Shown here: piece after piece, positions 16,243-25,408 of the stretch
Layout of the letters: each line of letters opens with the position of its first letter
Position numbering within the stretch: position 1 is the first letter of the stretch
Assembly (NCBI RefSeq): GCF_044769865.1
Contig: NZ_JBIZWA010000001.1
Span: 806,001-870,000, forward strand
DNA from: Homoserinimonas sp044769865
Lineage (GTDB): Bacteria; Actinomycetota; Actinomycetes; Actinomycetales; Microbacteriaceae
Direction: 5' to 3'
DNA length: 64,000 nt
Translations under genes and position numbers: made by a program
The notes under the pieces: generated by a model
Database searches by the model: none
What the model saw: only the letters and a program-made list of their open reading frames with translations
What the model was told of the DNA's origin: nothing

Positions 16243-17008
16243 GTGCCGTCCGTCACCCACGCGATCACCCATCTTGGCGGCGTCGCGAGGCTCGGGGAGC
16301 TGCGCTCGCTGGGCCTCAGTGACGATGCGGTGCAGCGCGCCGTCGGCACGGAGGTGATCCGAGTTCGCCACGGAATCTATGCGACTCCGGATGCGCCACC
16401 CCTGCTTGTGCGGGCGGCACGGGTCGGCGGGGCCCTCGCAGCCGCCTCAGCCGCTCCGCTCCATCACCTGTGGCAGCCGCCGTCTCGGCACACACTCGAC
16501 GTCAGCGTTCGGCCGGAAGCGCGCGGACTCCTCCACCCCGTAACAGGGCAGCCGCTCACAACACCCGGCCCCGTGCGGCTCATCAGGGATCGCCACCGTC
16601 ACGACGAGGCGGAGCGCTGGGTGGTGTCCCCGACACGGTGCCTTGCGCAGTGCGTGCGGCTCGAACCTTGTCGATGCGCGTGCGGAAGCCGGCAGCGAAT
16701 CTGTGGCTCGCGTGCGGTACGGGCGGGCGGGGATCGTCGCGGTTCCGCAGGTGCGCGTGGCCCGCGGCATCCGTGTCGACCTCCTCATCGGCGACCGACT
16801 CGTGGTTGAGGTGGGCAGCTTCTTGCACCACGGAAGCGCCGAGGCCTACGAGGATGACCGCGAGCGGGTCGCCACCCTCACGCGGCTGGGGTTCGTCGTG
16901 CTCGACTTCACGTACCGCCAGGTGATGTTCGACTGGAAAACAGTGCTGGCAACCACCCTCAGCGTCATGGCCGAAGGCGCCCACCTGGGCCGACGTCGCC
17001 CCTGGTGA
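16243..17008 (+). pseudogene. Broken AbiEi-type antitoxin / DUF559 endonuclease-like gene
   Basis: The first part, from GTG 16243 to about 16670, reads as an AbiEi N-terminal winged helix (HLGGVARLGELRSLGLSDDAV, RVRHGIYATPDAP) plus the following domain to CLAQCVRL. The frame then shifts. The second part, about 16643 to TGA 17006-17008, reads LVDARAEAGSESVARV through RVDLLIGDRLVVEV and GFVVLDFTYRQVMFDW, a DUF559/Vsr-like nuclease end. The two frames meet at TTGCGCAGTGCGTGCGG, and residues usually found between the domains seem missing, as after an internal deletion. The intact family is about 280-300 aa. Confidence 0.7.
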
Positions 17009-17277
17009 AGGAACTCGGCTGGCTCGCCACTCTCCCGGCGTGACCGCCGCCGCTTCGGTGTGCGGTTAACAGCAACGTTTCCGGCGCGCGCGGCGGCGTG
17101 TTGCCGGATGCGTGCGGCACGTCGCCCGACAGCGTTGCCACTCGCCGCAGAGGGAGCGCCGGGACGGATGCTGCGAAGCGAGAGAAACGGCGACAGCACG
17201 ACAGCGTGCGAGCAACAGCAGTGTGGGACGCGCGCACGAGACCCGAAGTATGATCGCGTCGAGGCAGGGAGGTCTCA

Positions 17278-18303
17278 GTGCCGGGGATTCAAGCCGTTGC
17301 AGAGCTCGCGGGGGTGAGCACCGCGACAGTTTCGCGTGCCCTGAGCGGCAAGCCCAACGTCTCGCAAAAGACCCGGGATGCCGTGCTCGCCGCGGCCGCG
17401 GAGCTCGGCTACGTCGTCAGCTCGAATGCGTCGAGCCTCGCGACGGGGCGCACCCGCAACATTGGCGTGGTCGTGCCGTTCCTCACCCGCTGGTTCTATG
17501 CATCCGTGCTGGAAGGGGCGGAGAGCACGCTCCGCAACCACGGCTACGACCTGACCCTCTACAACCTGGCGGGCGGCGGCGACGAGCGGCGCAGCGTCTT
17601 CGAGCACTTCCTGCTGAACAAGCGGGTGGATGCCGTGATCGCGATCTCCCTCGAACTGACAGGCGGCGAGCTTCAGGGGCTGTTGAGCATGCACAAACCC
17701 GTGGTCGGGGTCGGCGGCCCGCTCCCCGGGGTGCACACGCTCAGCATCGACGATGTCGAGGTCGCCCAGTTGGCCACGGAGCACCTGCTGCAGCTGGGCC
17801 ACACGTCGATCGCCCATATCGGGGGCAACGATGACTTCGAGCGCGACTTCCACCTGCCGACGAACCGCCGCATCGGCTACGAGGGTGCCCTCGAGTCGCG
17901 GGGCATCCCCGTGAACCCGAGCCTGTTCCGGGCGGCGGACTTCACGATCGAGGGCGGATACGCGGCAGCAAAGCAGCTGCTGGGTTCGCCACGCGAGCGA
18001 CCCACCGCGATCTTCGCGGCATCCGACGAGATGGCGATCGGGGCGATCCTGGCCGCCCGCGACATGGGCCTCCACGTGCCCGACGACGTCTCGGTCGTGG
18101 GCATCGACGACCACGAATTGAGCGAGTTCTTCGGCCTGACGACCGTGGCGCAGTTCCCGCAGCTGCAGGGGCGGATGGCGGCCGAGCTGCTGCTGGACCA
18201 GTTGCATCCGGAGACCCGCACGCAGGGCGCGCTCAACACGGCGCTGCCCTTCGAGCTCATGGTGCGCTCGAGCACCGCCCGGCCCAGTTCAGGGCGCGGC
18301 TGA
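17278..18303 (+). CDS. LacI-family transcriptional regulator
   Basis: 341 aa. N-terminal helix-turn-helix IQAVAELAGVSTATVSRALSG (residues 4-24) with the hinge LGYVVSSNASSLATG, then a periplasmic-binding-protein-like effector domain ending VSVVGIDDHELSEFFGLTTV. GTG 17278 follows GGGAGG. A TATGAT -10 box lies near 17249. The operators found in this window that suit a LacI protein are the AAGCGCTT sites at 6199 and 6276, so it may be the maltose regulator, though it is 11 kb away. Overlaps the converging transglycosylase gene by 15 bp. Confidence 0.9.
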   Translation: MPGIQAVAELAGVSTATVSRALSGKPNVSQKTRDAVLAAAAELGYVVSSNASSLATGRTRNIGVVVPFLTRWFYASVLEGAESTLRNHGYDLTLYNLAGGGDERRSVFEHFLLNKRVDAVIAISLELTGGELQGLLSMHKPVVGVGGPLPGVHTLSIDDVEVAQLATEHLLQLGHTSIAHIGGNDDFERDFHLPTNRRIGYEGALESRGIPVNPSLFRAADFTIEGGYAAAKQLLGSPRERPTAIFAASDEMAIGAILAARDMGLHVPDDVSVVGIDDHELSEFFGLTTVAQFPQLQGRMAAELLLDQLHPETRTQGALNTALPFELMVRSSTARPSSGRG

Positions 18304-19104
18304 CGGCGAGGCCCTCGGGGCCATGACGCTGTCGACGATGGTCGCGTAGCGGTTGGCGGCATCCGCGACCGACCGCACGTAGTCGAGCGAGTTGTTGTAG
18401 GCGAGGATGCCGGCGCGCCACCCCTCCTCGTCGACCATGTCGGGGCTCGCCCGGCAGAGATAGTTGGATGCCGCGAGCACGGCGTCATCGATGTTGTGCG
18501 GGTCTTCTACGCCGTCGCCGTTGCCATCGATGTGCCAGCCGGCCCACGTCTGCGGCACGAGCTGCATGGGGCCAACGGCGCGGTCGTAGTCGGGATCCCC
18601 GTCGATCTCACCGTCGTCGCTGTCGGGGATGTGCGCCGAAGAGGTGCCATCGAGCGCAATGCCGAAGATGGGCGGCTCGACCGTTCCGTCGGCGGTGACG
18701 CGCGAGCCGCCGTGCCGCCCGTGGTCGCTCTCGACGAGGCCGATCGCCGCGAGCGTGTTCCAGCCGAGGCCACACTCGGGCCGGTCGACGGCCTTGAAGA
18801 GGGAGGCGCCCGCGTAGGCGGCGAGGGCACGCTCGGGGATGCCCGTCGCATCCGCCGCCTCGGCCAACCATGCGGCATCCGCCCCCTGGGCAGCACCCGG
18901 GCCCGGGGTCGGCGAGCGCGGGGGCAGCGACGCCGGCGCGGCGTAGGGCGGACCCTGCTCGGCGGGCTCACTGTCGGACCCTGAGGTTCCGGGACGCACG
19001 ACCGCCAGGATCAGCACGACAGCGAGCGCCGCGACCCCAGCCGCGATCCCGCCGATGAGCACCCAATCGGGCCAGCGCCGGGGCCGCGAGGAGTCGTGTG
19101 CCAT
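18289..19104 (-). CDS. Membrane-anchored lytic murein transglycosylase
   Basis: 271 aa. Short cytoplasmic tail, one membrane helix (about residues 15-37), a Pro-rich linker, then a lysozyme-like domain with the catalytic Glu in LAAIGLVESDHGRHGG and the supporting motifs AVGPMQLVPQTWAGW and NIDDAVLAASNYLC. It cleaves glycan strands of peptidoglycan outside the membrane. Leaderless: TACAGT (complement of 19112-19117) ends 7 nt before the ATG. Divergent from yajQ with only 39 bp between starts. Confidence 0.85.
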   Translation of the reverse strand: MAHDSSRPRRWPDWVLIGGIAAGVAALAVVLILAVVRPGTSGSDSEPAEQGPPYAAPASLPPRSPTPGPGAAQGADAAWLAEAADATGIPERALAAYAGASLFKAVDRPECGLGWNTLAAIGLVESDHGRHGGSRVTADGTVEPPIFGIALDGTSSAHIPDSDDGEIDGDPDYDRAVGPMQLVPQTWAGWHIDGNGDGVEDPHNIDDAVLAASNYLCRASPDMVDEEGWRAGILAYNNSLDYVRSVADAANRYATIVDSVMAPRASPSAAP

Positions 19105-19143
19105 AGCCCCGACTGTACGGCGGCCACGGCTAGCATTGCCTGC

Positions 19144-19632
19144 ATGGCAGATTCATCGTTTGACATCGTCAGCAAGGTCGACAAGATGGAGGCCGACAAC
19201 GCCCTCCACCAGGCGCAGAAGGAGATCTCGCAGCGCTACGACTTCAAGAACGTCGGCGCATCCGTTGACTGGAGCGGCGAGAAGTTCCTGATGAAGGCGA
19301 GCTCCGAGGAGCGAGTGAAGGCTGTGCTAGAGGTGCTCGAGGCCAAGCTCATCAAGCGCGGCATCAGCCTCAAGTCGCTCGACGCCGGTGAGCCCTACGC
19401 GTCAGGCAAGGAGTACCGCATCGAGGCGAACCTCAAGCAGGGCATCGCGCAGGACGACGCGAAGAAGATCAACAAGCTCATCCGCGACGAGGCGCCCAAG
19501 GGCGTCAAGAGCCAGATCCAGGGCGACGAGTTGCGGGTCAGCTCCAAGAGCCGCGACGATCTCCAGGCCACCATGTCGCTGCTGAAGGGTGCCGACCTCG
19601 ACGTCGACCTGCAGTTCGTGAACCTGCGCTGA
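19144..19632 (+). CDS. yajQ: YajQ-family nucleotide/RNA-binding protein
   Basis: 162 aa, normal length. Two ferredoxin-like folds. Family signatures SFDIVSKVDKMEADNALHQA at the N-terminus, RYDFKNVGASVDW, and LQFVNLR at the C-terminus. YajQ relatives bind c-di-GMP or RNA; the role in Actinobacteria is unclear. Leaderless start: TAGCAT then 7 nt to ATG 19144. An in-frame upstream GTG or ATG would lengthen it beyond the family. Followed 2 bp later by cls. Confidence 0.92.
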   Translation: MADSSFDIVSKVDKMEADNALHQAQKEISQRYDFKNVGASVDWSGEKFLMKASSEERVKAVLEVLEAKLIKRGISLKSLDAGEPYASGKEYRIEANLKQGIAQDDAKKINKLIRDEAPKGVKSQIQGDELRVSSKSRDDLQATMSLLKGADLDVDLQFVNLR

Positions 19633-19634
19633 CC

Positions 19635-21101
19635 GTGCTGAGCGCCGGGTGGCTCAGCACCCTCATCATCGTGGTGCTGGCGATCATCGACATCGCCATC
19701 CGCATCGGCGCTCTCATCGTCGTCCCCATCAACCGCAAGCCGCAGACGGCGACCGCCTGGCTGCTCGCGATCTTCCTCATCCCCTACGTCGGGTTCCTGC
19801 TGTTCCTTCTCCTCGGCAGCAACAAGTTGCCACGCAAACGGCGCAAGAAGCAGGATCAGGTCAACCAGATCATCCTGGACGCCACCGAGGGCCTTGAAGA
19901 AGCCGAAGTGAACCCGGACTGGCCCTCATGGCTCGCCAACTCGGTCGCCCTGAACCGCGCGCTGGGCGCCATGCCGCTCGTGCGCGGCAACACAGCGGCC
20001 CTGCACTCCGACTATGAGGAGAGCATCCGGGCGATGACGGATGCTGTGGGCCGGGCGAAGAAGTTCGTGCACGCCGAGTTCTACATCGTCAACCTCGACG
20101 AGACAACGGCGCCCTTCTTCGACGCGCTCGAGGCAGCGGCCAAGCGAGGCGTCACGGTGCGCCTTCTGCTCGACCACATCGCCTCCCTGCGCTACCCGGG
20201 ATATCGAGCGACCAAGAGACGGCTGGATGCCGCGGGCATCGAATGGCACCTGATGCTCCCGGTGCAGCCATTCAAGGGCAAGTACCAACGGCTTGACCTT
20301 CGCAACCATCGCAAGCTGCTCGTCATCGACGGCGACCTCGCCTTCACCGGGTCGCAGAACATGATCGACTCCTCGTACAACAAGCGCGGCAACATCCGGA
20401 ACGGCCTGCACTGGAAAGACCTCATGGTCGAGTTCGACGGGCCGATCGTCGCGGGGATCAACGCGCTCTTCCTCAGCGACTGGTATGCCGAGACCGATGA
20501 GCTGCTCCTGCGTGAGCTCGGGGAGGCCACGGAGGAGGAGGGCCGCGAACTCATCGAGTGCCAGGTCGTGCCGAGCGGCCCGGCCTTCCGCGGCGAGAAC
20601 AACCTCCGCCTCTTCAACGACCTCATCTACGCCGCCGAGGAACGCATCGTCATCACGAGCCCCTACTTCGTGCCCGACGAGTCGATGCTCTACGCCGTGA
20701 CGACCGCCGCCCAGAGCGGCATCGAGGTCGAGCTCTTCGTCTCGGAGGTCGCCGACCAGAAGGTCGTCTACCACGCGCAACGCAGCTACTACGAGGCCCT
20801 CCTGCGTGCGGGCGTGCGCATCTGGCTCTACGCCGAGCCGACCGTTCTGCACGCGAAGCACTTCACGATCGACGACAACGTGGCGGTGATCGGATCCAGC
20901 AACATGGACATGCGCTCCTTCACCCTCAACCTCGAGATCTCGGTCATGGTGCACGGGCAGAGCTTCGTGCGACAGCTCCGCACGATCGAAGACCAGTACC
21001 GGGCCAACAGCCGGGAACTCACCCTCGACGAGTGGCTCGCGCGCCCCACCCGCTCCGTCGTGCTCGACAACCTCGCCCGCCTCACGGCGACCGTGCAGTA
21101 A
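19635..21101 (+). CDS. cls: Cardiolipin synthase
   Basis: 488 aa from GTG 19635. Two N-terminal membrane helices (about residues 8-30 and 40-60, the PLDc_N domain), then two phospholipase D repeats with HxKxxxxD motifs: NHRKLLVIDGD and HAKHFTIDDN. It joins two phosphatidylglycerol molecules, or uses CDP-diacylglycerol, to make cardiolipin at the membrane. Close behind yajQ, likely co-transcribed. Confidence 0.93.
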   Translation: MLSAGWLSTLIIVVLAIIDIAIRIGALIVVPINRKPQTATAWLLAIFLIPYVGFLLFLLLGSNKLPRKRRKKQDQVNQIILDATEGLEEAEVNPDWPSWLANSVALNRALGAMPLVRGNTAALHSDYEESIRAMTDAVGRAKKFVHAEFYIVNLDETTAPFFDALEAAAKRGVTVRLLLDHIASLRYPGYRATKRRLDAAGIEWHLMLPVQPFKGKYQRLDLRNHRKLLVIDGDLAFTGSQNMIDSSYNKRGNIRNGLHWKDLMVEFDGPIVAGINALFLSDWYAETDELLLRELGEATEEEGRELIECQVVPSGPAFRGENNLRLFNDLIYAAEERIVITSPYFVPDESMLYAVTTAAQSGIEVELFVSEVADQKVVYHAQRSYYEALLRAGVRIWLYAEPTVLHAKHFTIDDNVAVIGSSNMDMRSFTLNLEISVMVHGQSFVRQLRTIEDQYRANSRELTLDEWLARPTRSVVLDNLARLTATVQ

Positions 21102-21114
21102 CTAGACTCCCTCC

Positions 21115-22356
21115 GTGACCGCCGCCGCAGACAGCCCCGCCACAACCTCGGCGACGACACCCGAACGCAGCTTCATCGCCCCGCTCACAGGCATCCGCGC
21201 GCTCGCCGCGTTCTGGGTGTTCCTGCGGCACTACCGCACCGAACTGCTCGACGCGTTCCCCTTCATGAACGTGCTCGCCCCCCTCATGAACGTGGGCTAC
21301 CTCGGCGTCGACCTGTTCTTCATCCTGAGCGGGTTCATCCTCACGGTCACGCACCTCGACACCATGACGGAGCGGCGCGGATGGCGCGCGACGCTCGGCT
21401 TCCTCTGGCTGCGGCTCGGCCGCGTGTGGCCCCTCACCGCCTTCGTGCTCATGCTCTTCGGGTCGTACTTCGTCGTCATGTTCTGGGTGACCGGCAACCC
21501 GGCCTACGCCGCCGAGATCGACGTGCCCCGCCTCGTCGAGCACCTCCTGCTCGTGCACGCCTGGTACCCGCACGAGCTCGACTGGAACGGCCTCGACTGG
21601 TCCATCAGCGCCGAGTGGCTCGCCTACCTCACCTTTGGCCTCGGCGGCGTGCTGCTGCTCGGCCGCTTCGCCCGCGTCGTCTCGCCGCGCGGCATGCTCA
21701 TCACGATGGCGCTCTTGACGCTGCCGATGATCATCGTCGGCTGCAGCATGCAGGACGACACGATCCTCCTCTTCTCGCCCGAGAGCTGGGAGATCATGGG
21801 TGGCGTCGTCGCCATCCGCGTGCTCACCGAGTTCTGGATCGGTGCGATCCTCGCCGTCTTCCTGCGAGACCGGATGCGACGGGGCACCCCCTCACGCCTG
21901 CCCCTCCCCACCCTCACGGTCGCCGCCATCATCGTGCTCGTGTACCTCGTCACCGCATTCGACCCGCGTCGCTGGGCCCGCACCACGCAGGAACAGTTCC
22001 ACAACGGCGTCGACCAGATCGCCTCGACCGAGACCATCGTGGTGCTGCCGCTCTTCGTCGTCCTCATCGGTGCACTCGCCGTGTACGGCCGGGACCCCCT
22101 CGCGCGGCTGCTCGCCACCCGACCTTTCGTGCTGGGCGGGCGCGTGTCGTATGCGCTGTACCTGTCACATCCGCTCGTCATCGGTGCCGGCCTCTTCATC
22201 ACGCAGGCGACCGCCGCCACCGGGCTCGGCCTCATCGGCATCACGGGCTTCGTCATCGTGGCGTCGTGGGTCTTCGCGTGGGTGCTGTGGCGCTTCATCG
22301 AGGAGCCCGCGCGCAAGGCGGCGCGGCGGATGCTGCCAGACGCCTTCCGCGCGTGA
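21115..22356 (+). CDS. Acyltransferase 3 family membrane protein (OafA-like)
   Basis: 413 aa, about ten hydrophobic segments. Begins with the family motif PLTGIRALAAFWVFLRHYRTEL, where RAL and the nearby His are conserved for acyl transfer, and GYLGVDLFFILSGFILT follows. It transfers acetyl or other acyl groups to cell-surface glycans or lipids; the substrate cannot be read. Leaderless: TAGACT (21103-21108), 6 nt, then GTG 21115. Ends at a strong AT-rich hairpin shared with vanB. Confidence 0.88.
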   Translation: MTAAADSPATTSATTPERSFIAPLTGIRALAAFWVFLRHYRTELLDAFPFMNVLAPLMNVGYLGVDLFFILSGFILTVTHLDTMTERRGWRATLGFLWLRLGRVWPLTAFVLMLFGSYFVVMFWVTGNPAYAAEIDVPRLVEHLLLVHAWYPHELDWNGLDWSISAEWLAYLTFGLGGVLLLGRFARVVSPRGMLITMALLTLPMIIVGCSMQDDTILLFSPESWEIMGGVVAIRVLTEFWIGAILAVFLRDRMRRGTPSRLPLPTLTVAAIIVLVYLVTAFDPRRWARTTQEQFHNGVDQIASTETIVVLPLFVVLIGALAVYGRDPLARLLATRPFVLGGRVSYALYLSHPLVIGAGLFITQATAATGLGLIGITGFVIVASWVFAWVLWRFIEEPARKAARRMLPDAFRA

Positions 22357-22360
22357 CCCC

Positions 22361-22401
22361 TTCAGAATTCAGGAAGGTGCTCTTGCTTCCTGAATTCTGA
22401 A
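22361..22401. terminator. Bidirectional terminator, 16-bp AT-rich perfect stem
   Basis: TTCAGAATTCAGGAAG (22361-22376) pairs perfectly with CTTCCTGAATTCTGAA (22386-22401) around a 9-nt loop, between two converging stops. Its low GC stands out from the surroundings. Confidence 0.75.
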
Positions 22402-22406
22402 AGTGG

Positions 22407-23387
22407 CTACGACGTCTCGATCGTGACGACCGCCGGCGCGCCCGCCGAGACCACGCGGGAGACGCAGCAGCACATCTTGGCGCGGTCCTCCTTCTGGCGG
22501 TCGCTGTAGAAGACGTCGCGGTGGTCGATGTTGCCCGTGAGCGACTGCACCCGCACCTCGCACAGCCCGCACTCGCCGCGGCGGCAGTCGAACATCATGT
22601 CAACGCCGGCATCCTCGAGCGCCTCGAGCATCGAGCGGCCCTTCGGCACGACCGCCTCGACGCCCAGCTTCGGGATGCGCACCGTGAACTCTTCGGGATC
22701 GAACCAGCCGCTCGCGCCGAAGGTCTCGTAGCGCAACTGTTGCGGCGGCAGGCCGCGGTCGCCCCAGGAACGACGCACGGCATCCATGAGCCGGATCGGC
22801 CCGCACATGTACACCTCGGTGTCGGCGCTGATCGACTCGACGAGCGCCGCGACCGACATGGTCGTGCCCTCGTCGTCGACGTGGATTCGGATGCGGTCGC
22901 CCAGTTCCTCATCGAGCTCGCGCAGGTAGGCCATCGCTGAGCGAGAGCGGCCCGCGTACACCAGGGTGAAATCGGCGTTGACCTTGGCGAGGGCCCGCGC
23001 CATCGCCGCGATCGCCGTGATGCCGACGCCGCCCGCGAGCAGCAGGTACCGCGGCGCCCCGTAGCGCAGCGGGAAGTTCTGCAGCGGCTGCGTCACCTCC
23101 AGCACGTCGCCGGGCGCGAGCTGGTGCATCCAGATGGACCCACCGCGCGACGTCGGCGTGCGGAACACACTCAGCGCGACGCGGTCGCCCGTGGCCGAGG
23201 CATCCACGATCGAGTACGACCGCTTCTCCGGCCTGCCGTCGATCGTGACCATGAGGTCGAGGTGCGTGCCCGGGTCGGCCTTCGCCGGTTTCTCTGGCGC
23301 AAGGACGATGCGACGGATGCCCGTGGCAATGTCCTCGACCGAGACGACCGTGGCGCGCTGCCAGACCTCGATGTTGCTCGCGACCAC
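22407..23387 (-). CDS. vanB: Vanillate O-demethylase reductase subunit (VanB-like)
   Basis: 326 aa. Ferredoxin reductase of the phthalate dioxygenase reductase class: flavin-binding barrel (KRSYSIVDA, about residue 55), NAD-binding domain (LLLAGGVGITAIAAM, about 118) and a C-terminal 2Fe-2S plant-type ferredoxin with DCRRGECGLCEV. It passes electrons from NADH to VanA. One base separates it from vanA upstream. The pair plus the PadR regulator matches van loci of Actinobacteria. Confidence 0.88.
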   Translation of the reverse strand: MVASNIEVWQRATVVSVEDIATGIRRIVLAPEKPAKADPGTHLDLMVTIDGRPEKRSYSIVDASATGDRVALSVFRTPTSRGGSIWMHQLAPGDVLEVTQPLQNFPLRYGAPRYLLLAGGVGITAIAAMARALAKVNADFTLVYAGRSRSAMAYLRELDEELGDRIRIHVDDEGTTMSVAALVESISADTEVYMCGPIRLMDAVRRSWGDRGLPPQQLRYETFGASGWFDPEEFTVRIPKLGVEAVVPKGRSMLEALEDAGVDMMFDCRRGECGLCEVRVQSLTGNIDHRDVFYSDRQKEDRAKMCCCVSRVVSAGAPAVVTIETS

Positions 23388-23388
23388 G

Positions 23389-24522
23389 TCAGGCGCCCGT
23401 GCGACGGAACGTTGGGGCGGCAGGCGCCATGCGTGCCGAGCGACCCTCGGCCTCGAGCATCCGTTCGATGATGCGGCGCGCCCACATGCCGCCCGCGTCG
23501 ATGTTGAGGTTGTAGAACTCGTAGTCGGGGTTGGCGTCGATGGCGGCCTGCTGGGCTTCGAGCATGACTTCGTCTTCGCCGAAGACGCCGTGCACGCCCT
23601 GGCGCAGCTGGGTGGTGATGAGCTGGCTGTCGAGGCGGTAGTTGCGCATGAACGCCCAGAAGTAGTGGCTCGTGCGGTCGGTCTCGGGCGTGATCGTGTT
23701 CATGACGTAACCATTGACGCCTTGGCTGCGGTCACCCTCGGGCGCACCAGTGCCGGCCATCGCGACGCCCACGTCAATGTTGATGGTCGACGGCGCCTCG
23801 AAGTGGATGATCTGCCAGCGGTCGACCTTGCCCGAGAAGCCCGGGAACTTGTCGCGCATGTTCTTGAGCCAGAAAGGCGGCGGGTCGATGTTCAGCATCC
23901 ACCGCTCGACCGTGACCGTGCGGTCATCGTGCGTCGTCACGAAGTCGGACTCGCTCAGCTCCTCCTGGCCGATGGTCGAGGAGTGCACGAACTCCTCGTG
24001 CGTGAGGTCCATGAGGTTGTCGAGCACGAGCTGGAAGTTGCACTTGGCGTGGATCGTGAGGCCGTCGCCCGCCCACTCGGGGCTGTCCATCTGGTGCATG
24101 TCGGGCACGAGCGCGGGGTCGGCAAGCGCCGGGTCGCCCACCCACACCCACACGTAGCGGTAGCGCTCCACGACCGGGAACGACGGCACGGTCGCGCTCG
24201 GGTTGATCGTCTCCTGCGCGGGCATGCTCACGCAGCGGCCGAGGGAGTCGTAGACGATGCCGTGATAGGGGCACTGGATGCCGTCGCGACCAACCACCTT
24301 GCCCATCGAGAGCGGCGCGAGGCGGTGCCAACAGGCGTCGGCGAGCGCGACGGCACGGCCGTCCTCGGTGCGGTAGAGCGCGAGCGGGCGGTCGGCGATG
24401 CGGCGGGCCATGGGCTTGCGTGTGACCTCGTGGTCCCAAGCGGCGACGTACCAGGCATTGAGCGGATGCGGCATGACCTTGTGTGTCGTCGAGGTCTGCC
24501 GGGCGGGCATGGTGTCGGTCAT
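23389..24522 (-). CDS. vanA: Vanillate O-demethylase oxygenase subunit (VanA-like Rieske protein)
   Basis: 377 aa. N-terminal Rieske 2Fe-2S centre with Cys64-x-His66 (ADACWHRLAPLS) and Cys84-x2-His87 (IQCPYHGIV). The mononuclear iron site lies in NLMDLTHEEFVHSSTIGQ, as in VanA. The C-terminal LNIDAGGMWARRIIERML is also VanA-like. Demethylates vanillate (3-methoxy-4-hydroxybenzoate) to protocatechuate plus formaldehyde. Start ATG 24522 has GAAGGAAGAG just upstream. Another methoxy-aromatic substrate is possible. Confidence 0.9.
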   Translation of the reverse strand: MTDTMPARQTSTTHKVMPHPLNAWYVAAWDHEVTRKPMARRIADRPLALYRTEDGRAVALADACWHRLAPLSMGKVVGRDGIQCPYHGIVYDSLGRCVSMPAQETINPSATVPSFPVVERYRYVWVWVGDPALADPALVPDMHQMDSPEWAGDGLTIHAKCNFQLVLDNLMDLTHEEFVHSSTIGQEELSESDFVTTHDDRTVTVERWMLNIDPPPFWLKNMRDKFPGFSGKVDRWQIIHFEAPSTINIDVGVAMAGTGAPEGDRSQGVNGYVMNTITPETDRTSHYFWAFMRNYRLDSQLITTQLRQGVHGVFGEDEVMLEAQQAAIDANPDYEFYNLNIDAGGMWARRIIERMLEAEGRSARMAPAAPTFRRTGA

Positions 24523-24572
24523 GTCTCTTCCTTCGCGATCGGCGTTGATCGGGGATGCTTGCATCGAGTCAG

Positions 24573-24594
24573 ACTATCTATGTAGATAGATAGT
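24573..24594. promoter_or_regulatory. PadR-type operator in the vanA-padR region
   Basis: ACTATCTA (24573-24580), 6-bp spacer TGTAGA, TAGATAGT (24587-24594): an 8+8 inverted repeat in the 130-bp divergent region. The TATCTA-rich, AT-rich character suits a PadR/VanR-type repressor. Confidence 0.7.
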
Positions 24595-24652
24595 TGTCGT
24601 GCGGATAGGCTAGCCCGCGGCATCCGCTGTCCGCAACCATCCGGGGGAACTC

Positions 24653-25231
24653 ATGAGCCTGCGCAATGCGATCCTCGCGCTGCTCACCGTGGAACCGATG
24701 ACCGGCTACGACCTGCTCAAGCACTTCGAGGCATCCGTCGGCCACGTCTGGCACGCGCCCGACTCGCAGATCTACCCTGCCCTGCGCGCCATGGAGAAAG
24801 ACGGACTGCTCGAGGGCACGGATGTCACGTGGGGCCAGCGCGGCACCAAACGCCGCTACGCAATCACCGAGGCAGGGCGCACCGCCTTCCGCGAATGGAT
24901 GGATACCCCACTCGACTACCCGCGCGACCGCGACCCCGTGCACCTCAAGGCCGCCTACTTCGAATGGGCGACCCCGGATGCCGCTGCTCTCCAATTGCGC
25001 GCCCATATCGCCCACTACACGGGGCGGCTCGAGCAGTGGCGCGAGAAGATCCGCGAGATCGAGACGGGCGGCAGCGACATGCTCAACCGGCGGCTGGCGA
25101 CCGTGCCGTCATCGCAGCACGAGCGCACGATCGCGTTCAAGCGCTACACCTACGAGGGCATGATCGCGCGCGCGGAGGCCGAGATCGCGTGGGCCCGCCA
25201 CGGGCTCGCCTTGCTCGACGAGCTCGAGTAG
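24653..25231 (+). CDS. PadR-family repressor (VanR-like)
   Basis: 192 aa. N-terminal winged helix LRNAILALLTVEPMTGYDLLKHF ... HAPDSQIYPALRAMEKDGLLEG, then a C-terminal helical dimerisation domain (Vir_act_alpha_C type), so PadR subfamily 2. It probably represses vanAB until vanillate or a related phenolic is present, acting at 24573-24594 and also on itself. Corynebacterial VanR is a PadR protein controlling the same pathway (family knowledge). ATG follows GGGGGAAC. Confidence 0.88.
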   Translation: MSLRNAILALLTVEPMTGYDLLKHFEASVGHVWHAPDSQIYPALRAMEKDGLLEGTDVTWGQRGTKRRYAITEAGRTAFREWMDTPLDYPRDRDPVHLKAAYFEWATPDAAALQLRAHIAHYTGRLEQWREKIREIETGGSDMLNRRLATVPSSQHERTIAFKRYTYEGMIARAEAEIAWARHGLALLDELE

Positions 25232-25254
25232 CAACTCCACAGCCGCAGACCCCT

Positions 25255-25373
25255 CGAGTTGCCCACTTCGGGGCGCCTCGCGGCAATCCAGAACGCGAGT
25301 TGCCCACTTTGGGTCTTCATGCCGCGCCCGAAGGCCCAAAGTGGGCAACTCGCAGGCGACAATGGGCAACTCG
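25255..25373. repeat. Fourfold inverted-repeat element between convergent genes
   Basis: Two outer partial copies, CGAGTTGCCCACTTCGGGG (25255-25273) and TGGGCAACTCG (25363-25373), flank a perfect 19-bp inverted repeat GCGAGTTGCCCACTTTGGG (25295-25313) and its complement (25335-25353). Related in sequence and setting to 29933-29986 and 55588-55649. Confidence 0.75.
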
Positions 25374-25408
25374 GCAGGGTCGGTCCTGCCAACCTGCCGC
25401 CGGGCGCC

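Noticed and set aside
17009..17277. A gene between the broken AbiEi gene and lacI
   Set aside because: Open frames here are Arg/Ala-rich and lack a promoter, ribosome site or family motif; only a TATGAT -10 box near 17249 for lacI is supported.
25255..25373. CRISPR array
   Set aside because: The repeats are inverted, only four, and without regular spacers or cas genes; better read as nested palindromes.
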